Position numbers and translations under genes: made by a program
Notes under the pieces: generated by a model
The model's database searches: none
Told to the model about the DNA's origin: nothing
Seen by the model: only the letters and a program-made list of their open reading frames with translations
Shown here: piece by piece, positions 1 to 11,051 of the stretch
Position numbering within the stretch: position 1 is the stretch's first letter
Layout: every line of letters starts with the position of its first letter
DNA from: Schwartzia succinivorans DSM 10502
GTDB taxonomy: Bacteria > Bacillota > Negativicutes > Selenomonadales > Selenomonadaceae
Length of the DNA stretch: 64,000 bases
Reading direction: 5' to 3'
Assembly (NCBI RefSeq): GCF_900129225.1
Contig: NZ_FQUG01000003.1
Span: 62,001-126,000 of the forward strand

Positions 1-314
1 TGGGAGATATCGGTAAACATTTTCCCGACACAGATCCAAGGTTTGAAGGGGCAGACAGCCTGAAGCTCCTTGCGCATGCGATGGGGCTTATCCGCGAGAA
101 GGGCTATGAGGTTGGAAATATCGACGCTACAATTGTGGCGCAGAAGCCGAAGCTTGCCCCATACATAGAAGCGATGAGAGATAATATAGCCAAGACACTT
201 GGCGTAGATAAAGACCTTGTAAATGTCAAAGCAACAACCGAGGAAAAGCTTGGCTTCACAGGCAGCGGCGATGGAATGTCCGCTTACGCGGTTGCAGGAA
301 TTGAAAAGAAATAA
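1..314 (+). CDS. ispF: 2-C-methyl-D-erythritol 2,4-cyclodiphosphate synthase, 3' part
   Basis: This is the C-terminal part of IspF, which makes the cyclic diphosphate intermediate of the MEP isoprenoid pathway in the cytoplasm. The open frame runs from position 3 (the window cuts the 5' end) and gives about 103 residues of a protein that is normally near 157. Visible family signatures are [13 protein letters not shown] near the start of the fragment, the following GADSLKLL helix, and the C-terminal [12 protein letters not shown] segment, which is close to invariant in IspF. The gene ends just before a strong hairpin terminator, so it is not co-transcribed with groESL. Only the missing N-terminus limits this call. 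Confidence 0.95.
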   Translation, partial: GDIGKHFPDTDPRFEGADSLKLLAHAMGLIREKGYEVGNIDATIVAQKPKLAPYIEAMRDNIAKTLGVDKDLVNVKATTEEKLGFTGSGDGMSAYAVAGIEKK

Positions 315-320
315 AAAAAG

Positions 321-360
321 AGAACCCGATGGATGCATAGGTATCCACGGGTTCTTTTGT
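321..360 (+). terminator. intrinsic terminator after ispF
   Basis: AGAACCCG and CGGGTTCT arms, extended by GGAT/ATCC, are followed by TTTTGTTT. It lies 7 bases after the ispF stop codon. Confidence 0.85.
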
Positions 361-476
361 TTAAGCGGAAAATGGGGAATTTAGGCGTATAAATATGCGG
401 GCAAAAAATAAAATGTCAAAAAATCAAAAATAACTCTTGATTTTTTGACTTGAAGTGTTTATTATAAGACTTGTGA

Positions 477-503
477 TTAGCACTCAGCTATATGGAGTGC
501 TAA
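477..503 (+). promoter_or_regulatory. CIRCE operator (HrcA binding site) of groESL
   Basis: TTAGCACTC, a 9-base spacer and GAGTGCTAA form a perfect CIRCE inverted repeat 37 bases before the groES start. CIRCE is the operator of the heat-shock repressor HrcA in Firmicutes. Promoter hexamers just upstream (TTGACT at 445-450, TATAAG at 463-468) are poorly spaced, so I do not assign the exact promoter. Confidence 0.95.
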
Positions 504-539
504 CAAAAAGAAGAAATCAAATATAGGAGGAAGATAAAC

Positions 540-821
540 ATGATTAAGCCATTAGGCGAACGCGTAGTAGTGAAGGTTTCTGAGCAGGATATGAAGACGG
601 CCAGCGGTATCGTACTGCCGGACACAGCAAAAGAAAAACCGCAGCAGGGTGAGGTTGTTGCTGTTGGTAAAGGCAAAATCCTCGACAGCGGCGCACTTGC
701 TCCGATGGATGTCAAAAAAGGCGATACAGTCCTCTTTGCAAAATACTCCGGCAATGAAGTAAAGGTAGACGGTGTTGACTACCTTATCATCCGCCAGAGC
801 GATATCCTCGCAATTCTTTAA
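540..821 (+). CDS. groES: co-chaperonin GroES (Hsp10)
   Basis: GroES is the heptameric lid of the GroEL folding chamber. The 93-residue length is typical. It opens with [12 protein letters not shown], has the mobile-loop region at [17 protein letters not shown], and ends with the DILAIL strand. The ATG follows an AGGAGG site at the normal distance. It is the first gene of the CIRCE-controlled groESL operon, and groEL starts 34 bases downstream. Confidence 0.98.
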   Translation: MIKPLGERVVVKVSEQDMKTASGIVLPDTAKEKPQQGEVVAVGKGKILDSGALAPMDVKKGDTVLFAKYSGNEVKVDGVDYLIIRQSDILAIL

Positions 822-828
822 TAGATAG

Positions 829-2487
<1,659 letters not shown>

Positions 2488-2580
2488 GGTGAAACGAAAT
2501 TCCGCGAAATATCGAGGGATAATAAATTAACCATGTTAAATAATGGCTAAATAATGGTTAAAAATATTTTTGAATGATAA

Positions 2581-2613
2581 AATCGGACCTCATTTTGAGG
2601 CCCGATTTTTTTC
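2581..2613 (+). terminator. intrinsic terminator after groEL
   Basis: AATCGG and CCGATT arms, with an inner CCTC/GAGG stem separated by one mismatch, are followed by a run of seven T. It sits between the converging groEL and dinD-like genes. Confidence 0.8.
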
Positions 2614-2622
2614 TGCATAATA

Positions 2623-3471
2623 TTATTTGTCCTTATTAAAGCCGGAGCCCTTTGCAAGCTTCTTTTCTTCAGATTTCACACGTCGCTCAAGCTTTTTTAT
2701 ATCCTCGGCGGGTGGTAAAGTTTCTGGAAGAATTCCTCTGTTACATAGCATAGCGCGGACAGCTTTGTTGTTTCCTACGTGTTCGTTGGTTATTGCCGTT
2801 TCGCCGAAGAGGTCTTTTTCTTCTGTATTATGGTTAGTCATTTCTGTAGCAAGATTTTTCGCGGCTATTGTAAGTGTAGGCAAAAAATCGGCCAGAGGAC
2901 GTCCTTTTTTTACATTAAGTTGAGCCTTCATAGCTGCAGTAGATTTACCGAATAAAGCGGCATCACCGGCAGAACGAATCCGTCCAAAACCTCTATCATC
3001 GACACCGCGCTCATAGATGTTTTTCGATAAAAGTGTTTCTGATTTAGAAAGGCGTTGCCTAACCTCGAAACGATGGAGAAGATTTAGCCTGTCTTCAATG
3101 AGTTCTTGCTTACGTGTTTGCAGAGCAAAATAACTCTGCGCAAAAGCAATTTCATCTTTACGAGGATCTCCGTTCTGTGCAATAAGATAACACGCGTAGC
3201 GAGTGAGCTTCAAATCAGGTATTTCACGAGTAGAACCAGAACCCAATGTAACCATTTTCGTGACGTCACGAAAATGGTCTGAAAGCTGAATTTTTGAGGT
3301 CTCGCAGGCAACTTTAGCACGTTTGATAGCGGTTTCAAAATTTTCCCATCGAGCATAACCGAGCGCTGACTGAATTTCTCGGGCAAACCAAAATTCAATA
3401 CCAATTTCCTCGTCATAATGAACTAACTCATCAAACTTTTTTTTCATGTTAATGATTTTTTGTTTATCCAT
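2623..3471 (-). CDS. dinD: DinD-like DNA damage-inducible protein
   Basis: This 282-residue protein matches the DinD/BRO-N-type family of E. coli, whose expression is SOS-induced and which is reported to act on RecA filaments. The N-terminal BRO-like segment (FWFAREIQSALGY, then KLTRYACYLIAQNGDP) and the following AYFALQTRKQEL-type helix are visible. The C-terminal half is helical and charged. It converges on groEL and stands alone. A weak Firmicute-type LexA-like sequence, GAAC-N4-GATT, lies at 3591-3602 in its upstream region, two bases off the consensus, so SOS control is only possible. The function in this host is inferred from the family. Confidence 0.85.
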   Translation of the reverse strand: MDKQKIINMKKKFDELVHYDEEIGIEFWFAREIQSALGYARWENFETAIKRAKVACETSKIQLSDHFRDVTKMVTLGSGSTREIPDLKLTRYACYLIAQNGDPRKDEIAFAQSYFALQTRKQELIEDRLNLLHRFEVRQRLSKSETLLSKNIYERGVDDRGFGRIRSAGDAALFGKSTAAMKAQLNVKKGRPLADFLPTLTIAAKNLATEMTNHNTEEKDLFGETAITNEHVGNNKAVRAMLCNRGILPETLPPAEDIKKLERRVKSEEKKLAKGSGFNKDK

Positions 3472-3927
3472 GAATATCGATCCTTTTTAATATGCCAAAA
3501 TCAATAGTTTTTGATTGCAGTTTTTGGAAAGCCGTTGCACCGGTATGATTATTTATGCACTAATGTTTTATAATCCTATTTTATCAAAAAGAACATACGA
3601 TTGCAAAACATATATTTGTCATAATATGTTTTAATTTGAATAGATAGTTTTCGTATGAAAGCTTAGGAGATTCGTTGGGAAAATATAAGGTAAAAGTCCT
3701 TGTTTTTATTGACATAGGCAGTGAGAAGAAATAAAATGTCTATCTGTGAGTAAAATTATCAGTTAAATTGAAAATTGCGGGAGGGGGGTCATTCTTAGGA
3801 GATACAAATTTTAGCAAAAGTGATGAACTTCCCACGCACAGAAATAATATCAGATATTTATTGAGCGTATTCGAATGCATGCATTTATCGTGTGCGAATA
3901 TGAAATAAACGTAAGGGGTAGAGGATA
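3472..3927. other. 456-base divergent intergenic region
   Basis: AT-rich spacer between the divergently transcribed dinD-like gene and the dynamin operon. It holds the promoter at 3709-3737 and a leader of about 180 bases. I see no ORF with a ribosome site and no known RNA motif in the leader. Confidence 0.6.
3709..3737 (+). promoter_or_regulatory. sigma-A type promoter of the dynamin operon
   Basis: TTGACA at 3709-3714 and TAAAAT at 3732-3737 are separated by exactly 17 bases. This is the only near-consensus promoter seen upstream of the GTPase cluster. Confidence 0.75.
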
Positions 3928-6900
3928 GTGCCACAAGATTTTTTTGAAAATGTTGGGAGCAGTTTGAAGGTGTTACGCAAAGAAATAGCTGCTATTTCTG
4001 AGCTTGATAATATAAAAAGGGATATTGATGAGGTAATTGAAAATATAAACAGTCCGCTGCTGGTTATGGTAATGGGGGAATTTTCCCGAGGAAAATCGAC
4101 ATTTATCAATGCGTTGGTCGGACAGTCTATTGCAATGGTCGATGCAAAGCCGACTACTGCCGTTATCACAAAGCTGTCCTATGGGGAAAAGGACAAAATT
4201 ACTGTATTTATGCGTGACGGCAGTGTAAAAAATTATGATACGGACAGCTTCGCACGTTTAACTGCACAGGGAAACGATAAAAGCAATAAACTTCATAAAA
4301 AAATAGATTATGTAGAGCGTACGCTGCCTATAGACATGCTGAAGTCTATGTCCATAATAGACAGCCCAGGCCTGAATTCTATCAATGATGTACACGAAGC
4401 GGCCACCAAAAGATTTATGGATAAAGCAGACACGGTTATTTGGCTGTTTGATGCTAATGATCCCTGTAAACAGACGGAAATAGATGCTCTGAAGAGACTT
4501 AATCCGCGTCTTGCTCCACTGGTTCTTGTAAATAAAATTGATGTAATTGATGAGGATGAGGGAGATACACCTGAAAAGGTATTGGCAAAGATAGAGCGCG
4601 ACCTCTCCAACAATAAGCTGGAGTATCAGAAAATTATTGGCATTTCAGCAAAAATGGCGTTTAAGGGAAAGGTGAATAATAACCAAAAACTGATTACGGC
4701 AAGCAATATCAACGAATTTTACGATGCTGTCGATACGATTATTTTGCCTAATAGAGAAAAATTCAAGCGCATATCTATGGTTGATGAATTGGCAAGGGTG
4801 TTTTTCTCTGCAGGCAGGATATTGAATGGTAAGCGTGAAGAGAATAATAATAGGAAAAATGCTGATTATTCCGCTTACATTGGAACTGAAGAAAGTCTTG
4901 CCTGTGCGTTAGATGAATTGGAAAATGCTGCAGACATTGTAATGACTGAAATAGATTCTGAACAAACAGCGCGCAGAAAACGGCTGAATCCCGCAGAAAA
5001 GACATTTTACGGTGCGTTATATTGGCACGGCCTTTTGGAAAAGAAGGATAGAAAAACGGCACAGAAGTATACGGAAGAGGCTGCTGTTCGTGGAGATGCG
5101 GTTGCGCAGATGAATCTGGCGGAGATGTATCAAGAGCTTGGACAGGAGGATAGGGCAGAATACTGGTTTCAGCGTTTGGGAAAAACACGTAAAGTTGGTG
5201 AGAATGCAGAAAGTGCGTATTCAAAGGCTGAAAAATATGCAAAAGATGGAAAATATACTGAAGCAGTAACGTGGGATTGCAAGGCAGCAGAAGCAGGAAA
5301 TGCAGATGCAATGGCTAATCGAGGTTATGTGTATGACTATGGTGTTGGTGTAGAAAAAGACAAAGCTGAGGCTTTAAAGTGGTATAAGGAAGCGATTAAA
5401 GCAGGTTGTAATGATGCAACTGTAAAAAAGAGAATAAAAGACATAGAAGCAGCGCAAGCATCGGCAAGTGGAGTTCAGAATACCTACCGGGCAGAGAGTA
5501 CAAATAAAAATTCATCACTCAGTGCCGAAGAAATGTACAGAAAAGCGGAACAATATTATCAAAGGCATAGCTTTGCAGAAGCAGTAAAGTGGTATCGTAA
5601 AGCAGCAGAAGTAGGAAATGCAGATGCAATGGCTAGTCTAGGTTATGCGTATGACTATGGTGTTGGTGTAGAAAAAGACAAAGCTGAGGCTTTAAAGAGG
5701 TATAAGGAAGCTATTAAAGCAGGCTGCAATGATGCAACTGTAAAAAAGAGAATAAAAGAAATAGAGTCAGCGCAATCATCGGCAAGTGGATTTCAAAACA
5801 TTTACCAGGCAGAGAGTACAAATAAAAATTCATCACTCAGTGCCGAAGAAATGTACAGAAAAGCGGAACAATATTATCAAAGGCATAGCTTTGCAGAAGC
5901 AGTGAAATGGTATCGCAAGGCAGCAGAAGCAGGAAATGCAGATGCAATGTATCATCTGGGTTATGCGTATGAATACGGTAGTGGGGTAAAGAAAGATAAA
6001 ATAGAAGCAGAAAAGTGGTATAAGAAGGCGGCTGGCGCAGGTTCAGAGTTCGCAAAGAGGAGAATAAAAGGAATAGAACTAGAAATATATAGTAAGGCAA
6101 CAGAAGCAGGAAATGCAGATGCAATGGCTAATCGAGGTTATGTGTATGACTATGGTGTTGGTGTAGAAAAAGACAAAGCTGAAGCTTTAAAGTGGTATAA
6201 GGAAGCGATTAAAGCAGGCTGTAATGATGCAACTGTAAAAAAGAGAATAAAAGAAATAGAGTCAGCGCAATCATCGGCAAGTGGATTTCAAAACATTTAC
6301 CAGGCAGAGAGTACAAATAAAAATTCATCACTCAGTGCCGAAGAAATGTACAGAAAAGCGGAACAATATTATCAAATGCATAGCTTTGCAGAAGCAGTGA
6401 AGTGGTATCGCAGGGCAGCAGAAGCTGGAAATAAGTACGCGATGTATGATTTAGGCTATGCATATGAAATAGGGCGAGGGGTAAAAAAAGATGAGAATGA
6501 AGCCGTAAAATGGTATAAGAAATCGGCGGGTGCAGGTTATCGAAAAGCAAAGCAACGCATTGAAGTGGTGGAAAAGAAAAACAGAAAAATATCAGATGTG
6601 GAAAAGAAAAACAGAATAATATCAGATGTTGAAAAAATGTACCAAAAGGGTAAATATCACTACGATTTAGGGAAAAAGCATGGCATTGGAAACTTTACGG
6701 AGGCTAGAGTGTGTTTTGAAAAAGCAGCTGAAGCAGGGCACATTGCTGCTATGTACTATTTGGGGGATATGTACGCACGAGGGCTTGAGGGATTTAAAAA
6801 CCTTGAAATAGCATCAAATTGGCTATCAAAAGCGGCGGCTTCCGGATATCTAGGTGCGCAAGAAAGATTAGATGAGGTAAAGAAAGAAAAGGAACAACGA

Positions 6901-7290
6901 AAGCAAGAAATTGAAAAACGCAAAAGAGAACAAGAAATAGAAAAACGCCCAAGAGAACAAGAAAGTGGTTTTTGCTTCATTACTACTGCTGTCTGCAATA
7001 GTTTTCAAAAAACAGATGACTGTTATGAGCTAACTATGTTTCGGTGTTTCCGTGACGGATGGCTAAAGGCGCAGCCGGACGGAGCGAAATTGATTAAGGA
7101 ATATTACGAGGTTGCTCCGAGTATTGTCAAAGCTATTGATGGTGAGAATAGAGCAAATGAGATTTATCACAGTATCTGGACAGAGTATTTGTCGCCATGC
7201 TTAAAAATGCTTGAGGACGGGTGTAATGAGGAATGTAAGGCGATGTATATGCGGATGGTGCTTGTATTGAAGAAGAAATATATTCATTAA
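3928..7290 (+). CDS. dynamin-family GTPase with Sel1 repeats and CFI-box C-terminus
   Basis: A 1120-residue protein starting at GTG after AAGGGGTAGAGG. Residues 1-300 are a dynamin-type GTPase: P-loop GEFSRGKST near 50-58, G3 motif DSPG near 146, G4 motif NKID near 202. Residues about 355-960 are Sel1-like TPR repeats with AEAGNADAMANRGYVYDYG-type units, some nearly identical even in DNA. A Lys/Glu/Arg coiled stretch follows, then a C-terminal domain beginning CFITTAVC at residue 1016, the cysteine-rich CFI-box seen at the end of diverse multidomain proteins. I see no obvious membrane segment. It is first of three adjacent dynamin genes, which suggests a joint membrane-remodelling or defence role. 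That role is inference. Confidence 0.85.
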   Translation: MPQDFFENVGSSLKVLRKEIAAISELDNIKRDIDEVIENINSPLLVMVMGEFSRGKSTFINALVGQSIAMVDAKPTTAVITKLSYGEKDKITVFMRDGSVKNYDTDSFARLTAQGNDKSNKLHKKIDYVERTLPIDMLKSMSIIDSPGLNSINDVHEAATKRFMDKADTVIWLFDANDPCKQTEIDALKRLNPRLAPLVLVNKIDVIDEDEGDTPEKVLAKIERDLSNNKLEYQKIIGISAKMAFKGKVNNNQKLITASNINEFYDAVDTIILPNREKFKRISMVDELARVFFSAGRILNGKREENNNRKNADYSAYIGTEESLACALDELENAADIVMTEIDSEQTARRKRLNPAEKTFYGALYWHGLLEKKDRKTAQKYTEEAAVRGDAVAQMNLAEMYQELGQEDRAEYWFQRLGKTRKVGENAESAYSKAEKYAKDGKYTEAVTWDCKAAEAGNADAMANRGYVYDYGVGVEKDKAEALKWYKEAIKAGCNDATVKKRIKDIEAAQASASGVQNTYRAESTNKNSSLSAEEMYRKAEQYYQRHSFAEAVKWYRKAAEVGNADAMASLGYAYDYGVGVEKDKAEALKRYKEAIKAGCNDATVKKRIKEIESAQSSASGFQNIYQAESTNKNSSLSAEEMYRKAEQYYQRHSFAEAVKWYRKAAEAGNADAMYHLGYAYEYGSGVKKDKIEAEKWYKKAAGAGSEFAKRRIKGIELEIYSKATEAGNADAMANRGYVYDYGVGVEKDKAEALKWYKEAIKAGCNDATVKKRIKEIESAQSSASGFQNIYQAESTNKNSSLSAEEMYRKAEQYYQMHSFAEAVKWYRRAAEAGNKYAMYDLGYAYEIGRGVKKDENEAVKWYKKSAGAGYRKAKQRIEVVEKKNRKISDVEKKNRIISDVEKMYQKGKYHYDLGKKHGIGNFTEARVCFEKAAEAGHIAAMYYLGDMYARGLEGFKNLEIASNWLSKAAASGYLGAQERLDEVKKEKEQRKQEIEKRKREQEIEKRPREQESGFCFITTAVCNSFQKTDDCYELTMFRCFRDGWLKAQPDGAKLIKEYYEVAPSIVKAIDGENRANEIYHSIWTEYLSPCLKMLEDGCNEECKAMYMRMVLVLKKKYIH
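5280..6420 (+). repeat. near-identical DNA repeats encoding Sel1 units
   Basis: A block containing TCATCACTCAGTGCCGAAG recurs three times, with its landmark ending at 5520, 5838 and 6333, so the periods are 318 and 495 bases. A second block coding for GYVYDYGVGVEKDKAEAL occurs three times, starting near 5300, 5620 and 6120. Copies differ by only a few bases, which points to recent duplication. Confidence 0.85.
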
Positions 7291-7309
7291 ATCTGGGGAG
7301 TGATTTTAT

Positions 7310-9226
7310 TTGAATTTAAGTAATTATCGACAGAAGGCAACTTCTTTAGCATCATACATGAAGAAAATAAGTGCCCTTGGTGAAGAGCTTAACATGCCAA
7401 GTGCATCAGAAGAAGTCACAAGAATCAAGAGACGTCTTGAGGATGAAACGTTTCATCTTGTAGTTGTGGGTGAGTTTTCACGTGGAAAATCTACCTTTGT
7501 AAATGCTCTTTTGGGCAGACGGATTCTTCCGTCGAGCAAGAATCCGACTACCGCTATTATCAGCAAAATTGTGTATGGAGATAGCCCTTCCTATCGAATT
7601 GTTTACAAGGACAAACGGCAGGAGGCTATGACTGAAGATGTATTCAAAAAAATCACGGCACCTCCTGAGCCGGACGAAAATGATCCTGACTCTGTGATGG
7701 AATTTGCAAAAGCACAGAAAGTCATTTCATCAATAGACTTTGCTGAGATTGCATATCCGATGTCTTTTTGCCGTGATAACGTGGAGCTGGTGGATACTCC
7801 GGGAACTAATGATTTAAATGTTGGACGTATGGAAATCACCTACGGGTATCTGAATCAGGCAGATGCAGTTATTTTGCTATTGGCGGCGTATCAGCCTCTT
7901 ACAGCATCTGAGGTACAGTTTCTGAAGGAACGTATACTCGGAAACAAGATACAGGATATTTTCTTTGTTATCAGTCATAAGGATGATTTGGATAATGAGG
8001 AACAGGAGAATGAAGTAACAGAGTTCATAAAAAAACATTTGCGTGAGATTTTTCCTGAAGGGTTAAGTTTGGATAATCGCATATTTCTTGTTAACAGTTT
8101 GGGCGCAGTTTATTTTCATATGCAGGAGCAGGGTGAGGAGCTGACTGCAAAGCAGGAGCTTAAGGTACCTGATAAATTCAGTGATACAGGATTTCAGGAT
8201 TTGGAATCTTCACTTGGGGAGTTTCTTTCGAATGAGAAGGGAAAGGTGCTCCTGAGGAAGTATAATCGTGATGTGCAGGGGATTATCAATACCATGCAGC
8301 ATGATATTTCTGTTAATATTGGTATCGTTATGCATTCTGCTGATGAGATCCGTGAAAAAGCTACAGAGCTATATCCAAAGTTTCAGCAGGCAAAACGCCA
8401 AGCAGAGAACATAATCTCAGATATGAGGATGTCTTTCGAGAGTGCTGGTTCGGATATAGAGTATAAATGTCAGTCTGCAGCGAATGCAATGCTGAACAAG
8501 GCAAAGAAAGCTGTGGAAACGCTCACTCGGGATATGTCGTCTACTGTTATGCAGGAAGCTATAGAACGTGAGGTTACAGCGGAAAAGAAAAAGTTCATAG
8601 ATACAACGCTAAAGGAATGGCAGAATATTTTTAATGGTGAAAATGATAAAGCACAGCGCGCTTTGCGTGGTATATGGCATGATATAGATGTTGAGTATCA
8701 GCGAAGCTTTAATCTACCTGCTGTTATAGACAATGAAAAATCGTTGACCATTTCAGTAGTAGAGGACGAAAAAAGTTTTTCGAAGCAGGCTTATGCTTTT
8801 GCCGGAGATATGTTTCGAAGTGCGGAAAAAGAAGATAATATTTTGGGTGTTATCGGCGGCATAGGTATGGGCGTGATTGCAGGTGCTGTTGGCGTTGTGG
8901 CAGATATTTTTAGTGCATTCTTCGGAAATAAGCGTGAGACGTGGCGCGATAAGATACGTGCCGAGGTTGTCCGTACGTACAGCGGGCAGGGAGAGAAAAT
9001 AGCGAAAGTTATGAAGGCACTGTATAAGGAAAAAACAGAGGCTCTTTGCCGTGACATACAAGGGAGTGTAAATGCCCGTATCGCTGACATGGAGTGGCAG
9101 CTGCAAAATATTCTCAGTGAAAAAGAGTCTAAAGAACAGGATGCCGAGAGGAAGAAATCATATCTTCTCTCAAAGCAGGCTGAGCTTAACAAAATCTCCG
9201 GTGAACTGAACCGGCTGGTATTGTAA
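7310..9226 (+). CDS. dynamin-family GTPase with membrane segment
   Basis: A 638-residue bacterial dynamin-like protein. The GTPase P-loop is GEFSRGKST at residues 54-62, with G3 VDTPGTND near 160 and an SHKDD segment in the G4 position. The middle and C-terminal parts are long helical stalk regions. A Gly-rich hydrophobic stretch around residues 514-540 (VIGGIGMGVIAGAVGVVADIF) resembles the membrane-inserting paddle or transmembrane hairpin of bacterial dynamins. The C-terminus is a Lys/Glu coiled coil. The TTG start at 7310 follows a GGGGAG site. It begins 19 bases after the first GTPase and ends 13 bases before the third, so the three are surely one operon. Confidence 0.88.
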   Translation: MNLSNYRQKATSLASYMKKISALGEELNMPSASEEVTRIKRRLEDETFHLVVVGEFSRGKSTFVNALLGRRILPSSKNPTTAIISKIVYGDSPSYRIVYKDKRQEAMTEDVFKKITAPPEPDENDPDSVMEFAKAQKVISSIDFAEIAYPMSFCRDNVELVDTPGTNDLNVGRMEITYGYLNQADAVILLLAAYQPLTASEVQFLKERILGNKIQDIFFVISHKDDLDNEEQENEVTEFIKKHLREIFPEGLSLDNRIFLVNSLGAVYFHMQEQGEELTAKQELKVPDKFSDTGFQDLESSLGEFLSNEKGKVLLRKYNRDVQGIINTMQHDISVNIGIVMHSADEIREKATELYPKFQQAKRQAENIISDMRMSFESAGSDIEYKCQSAANAMLNKAKKAVETLTRDMSSTVMQEAIEREVTAEKKKFIDTTLKEWQNIFNGENDKAQRALRGIWHDIDVEYQRSFNLPAVIDNEKSLTISVVEDEKSFSKQAYAFAGDMFRSAEKEDNILGVIGGIGMGVIAGAVGVVADIFSAFFGNKRETWRDKIRAEVVRTYSGQGEKIAKVMKALYKEKTEALCRDIQGSVNARIADMEWQLQNILSEKESKEQDAERKKSYLLSKQAELNKISGELNRLVL

Positions 9227-9239
9227 TGGGGGACGGCAA

Positions 9240-11048
9240 ATGGAATTGCAACAGGAAAAAGACAGGATGCTTCAAATTTTGACTGAGGTTACTACGAAGC
9301 CCTACATACGTAATCATGAAAAAATCATGCAGGGGCTGTGTGAGCTTCAGAATGATATTCAGGGAGATTTTTATACCATAGTAGTGCTTGGAGAATTTAA
9401 ACGTGGGAAAAGTACTCTGGTGAATGCGCTTTTGGGTACAAGGCTTCTGCCTATGGATGTATTGCCTGAAACTGCAACGATAAATGCCATAATGTACGAG
9501 GAAAAGCCGAAACTGGTTGTGGTAAATCGTGATGGTTCGACAAGAACGGGTGAAGTTTCCTATGATTTTCTCAAGAAGTATTCTGCCCGCGAGGAAGGCT
9601 CGGATGCAGAGAATGTACGGTATATCAAAATCGGCTATCCATGTGAGCTTTTGAAGAACAGGATTGTTCTCGTTGATACGCCGGGTGTGTCAGACCTCAA
9701 TGAACAGCGTTCTGAGGTAACATATCAATTCGTACCGAAATCCAATGCAGTTCTTTTCGTTCTAGATGCAAATGCACCGTTGAAGAAAACGGAGAAAGAG
9801 TTTATTGATGAACGGCTTCTCCCCTTGGGGATCAATAATATTCTCTTCATCATAAACAAGTACGATGCCGTGGATGAGGACGAAGAAGAGGGGTTTCTTG
9901 ATACTGTAAAGAAGCGACTGCACAGTGCATTTCAGATGAATGCGGCAGAGGCACAGCTGAGGGATATTACCGTCTATCCGCTTTCAGCCAAGATGGCTTT
10001 GCAGGGGATTGAGACAGGCAATGAAAAGCTTATCAAGGCATCCGGATTTGAGGATATAAAAGCAAAGTTAAGCGATATGCTTTTCGAGGGAAAAGTGGAG
10101 CAGGAAAAGCTGCAGGGATATCGCAAGCGGCTTCACTGGCTGCTTACTGCGCTGGATAGAGAGATTCAAAGCGAAAAATCTATGAAATCTGCGAGCATAA
10201 CAGAGCTTGAGGATGCTGCATTTGCACTTCGTCAGATGCTTGAGGAAAAGACATCTGAAGATAATAATGTGGCTGAATACGTTAACTCGGCAAAGTCCAA
10301 AATTTACGCTATGGCAGACAAGTCACTGCAGCATTTTCACGGTAAACTGAAAGATAATATCTTTGAGCTTGTGGACGGATACCAGAGTCAGGATTTCAAG
10401 AATTTCATTGAAAAGGCTGTTCCAAAGCACATTCAGAGAAATATAGAAAGCTGGATAGGTGTTTATGCGCCTCATGTGGATGAACTTTTAGCGTTGATGG
10501 AACGGGAACTGGCGAGAGGGCTCAGTTACCGTTTTAATCAGAAAATCCGTTTAGAGGCTGAAAAAGGGAATGGAATACAGAATATGGGTGCTGTCCTTAA
10601 CATTGAGGCAGATGATATTTCTAATACGGGTCTGCAGGCGGGGGCTATTACAGCGGCAGGAGCTGTTGCTATCATGGCGGTGCTGAATCCAATACTTGTA
10701 CCTATACTCAGCATTTGGGGACGGTCAAAGATATTTGACAGTCTTTTGAAGAAAAAACTTGCGGCTGCAAAGGCAGACGTTGTCCCTCAGGTGGAAAGCC
10801 AGCTTGGGAAAACAATGCTTGAGCTTCGCGCACATATTCATAGCTATATTGACAAGCGGTGTGTTGTTATCCAGAAGAATACGCAGAATGCGTATGAATT
10901 TATCTTGTCAGATATTCAGAAGCAGATTGAGGCGCAGATTGAGGATAAGAAACAAGCGGGGAAAAATGTCCAAAAGGAAATGGACGAGTTGGCAATGCAG
11001 TCCAATGAAATTCATAGCTATATGCTAAAACTTTGTGAGGAGGTATGA
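9240..11048 (+). CDS. dynamin-family GTPase with membrane segment
   Basis: The third tandem dynamin-like protein, 602 residues. The P-loop is GEFKRGKST at residues 51-59, G3 is VDTPGVSD, and G4 is NKYD. A hydrophobic hairpin lies at about 464-494 (AGAITAAGAVAIMAVLNPILVPIL), the likely membrane paddle. Helical stalk regions flank it. Its sequence differs clearly from the other two, so the cluster is not a recent triplication. Bacterial dynamins often work as unequal pairs (one bridging, one tethering), which fits adjacent non-identical copies. The specific role here is not known. Confidence 0.88.
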   Translation: MELQQEKDRMLQILTEVTTKPYIRNHEKIMQGLCELQNDIQGDFYTIVVLGEFKRGKSTLVNALLGTRLLPMDVLPETATINAIMYEEKPKLVVVNRDGSTRTGEVSYDFLKKYSAREEGSDAENVRYIKIGYPCELLKNRIVLVDTPGVSDLNEQRSEVTYQFVPKSNAVLFVLDANAPLKKTEKEFIDERLLPLGINNILFIINKYDAVDEDEEEGFLDTVKKRLHSAFQMNAAEAQLRDITVYPLSAKMALQGIETGNEKLIKASGFEDIKAKLSDMLFEGKVEQEKLQGYRKRLHWLLTALDREIQSEKSMKSASITELEDAAFALRQMLEEKTSEDNNVAEYVNSAKSKIYAMADKSLQHFHGKLKDNIFELVDGYQSQDFKNFIEKAVPKHIQRNIESWIGVYAPHVDELLALMERELARGLSYRFNQKIRLEAEKGNGIQNMGAVLNIEADDISNTGLQAGAITAAGAVAIMAVLNPILVPILSIWGRSKIFDSLLKKKLAAAKADVVPQVESQLGKTMLELRAHIHSYIDKRCVVIQKNTQNAYEFILSDIQKQIEAQIEDKKQAGKNVQKEMDELAMQSNEIHSYMLKLCEEV

Positions 11049-11051
11049 ATC

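Noticed and set aside
5280-6420. Possible CRISPR array
   Set aside because: The repeats are long, in frame with a protein, and code for Sel1 units; there are no short regular repeats with unique spacers.
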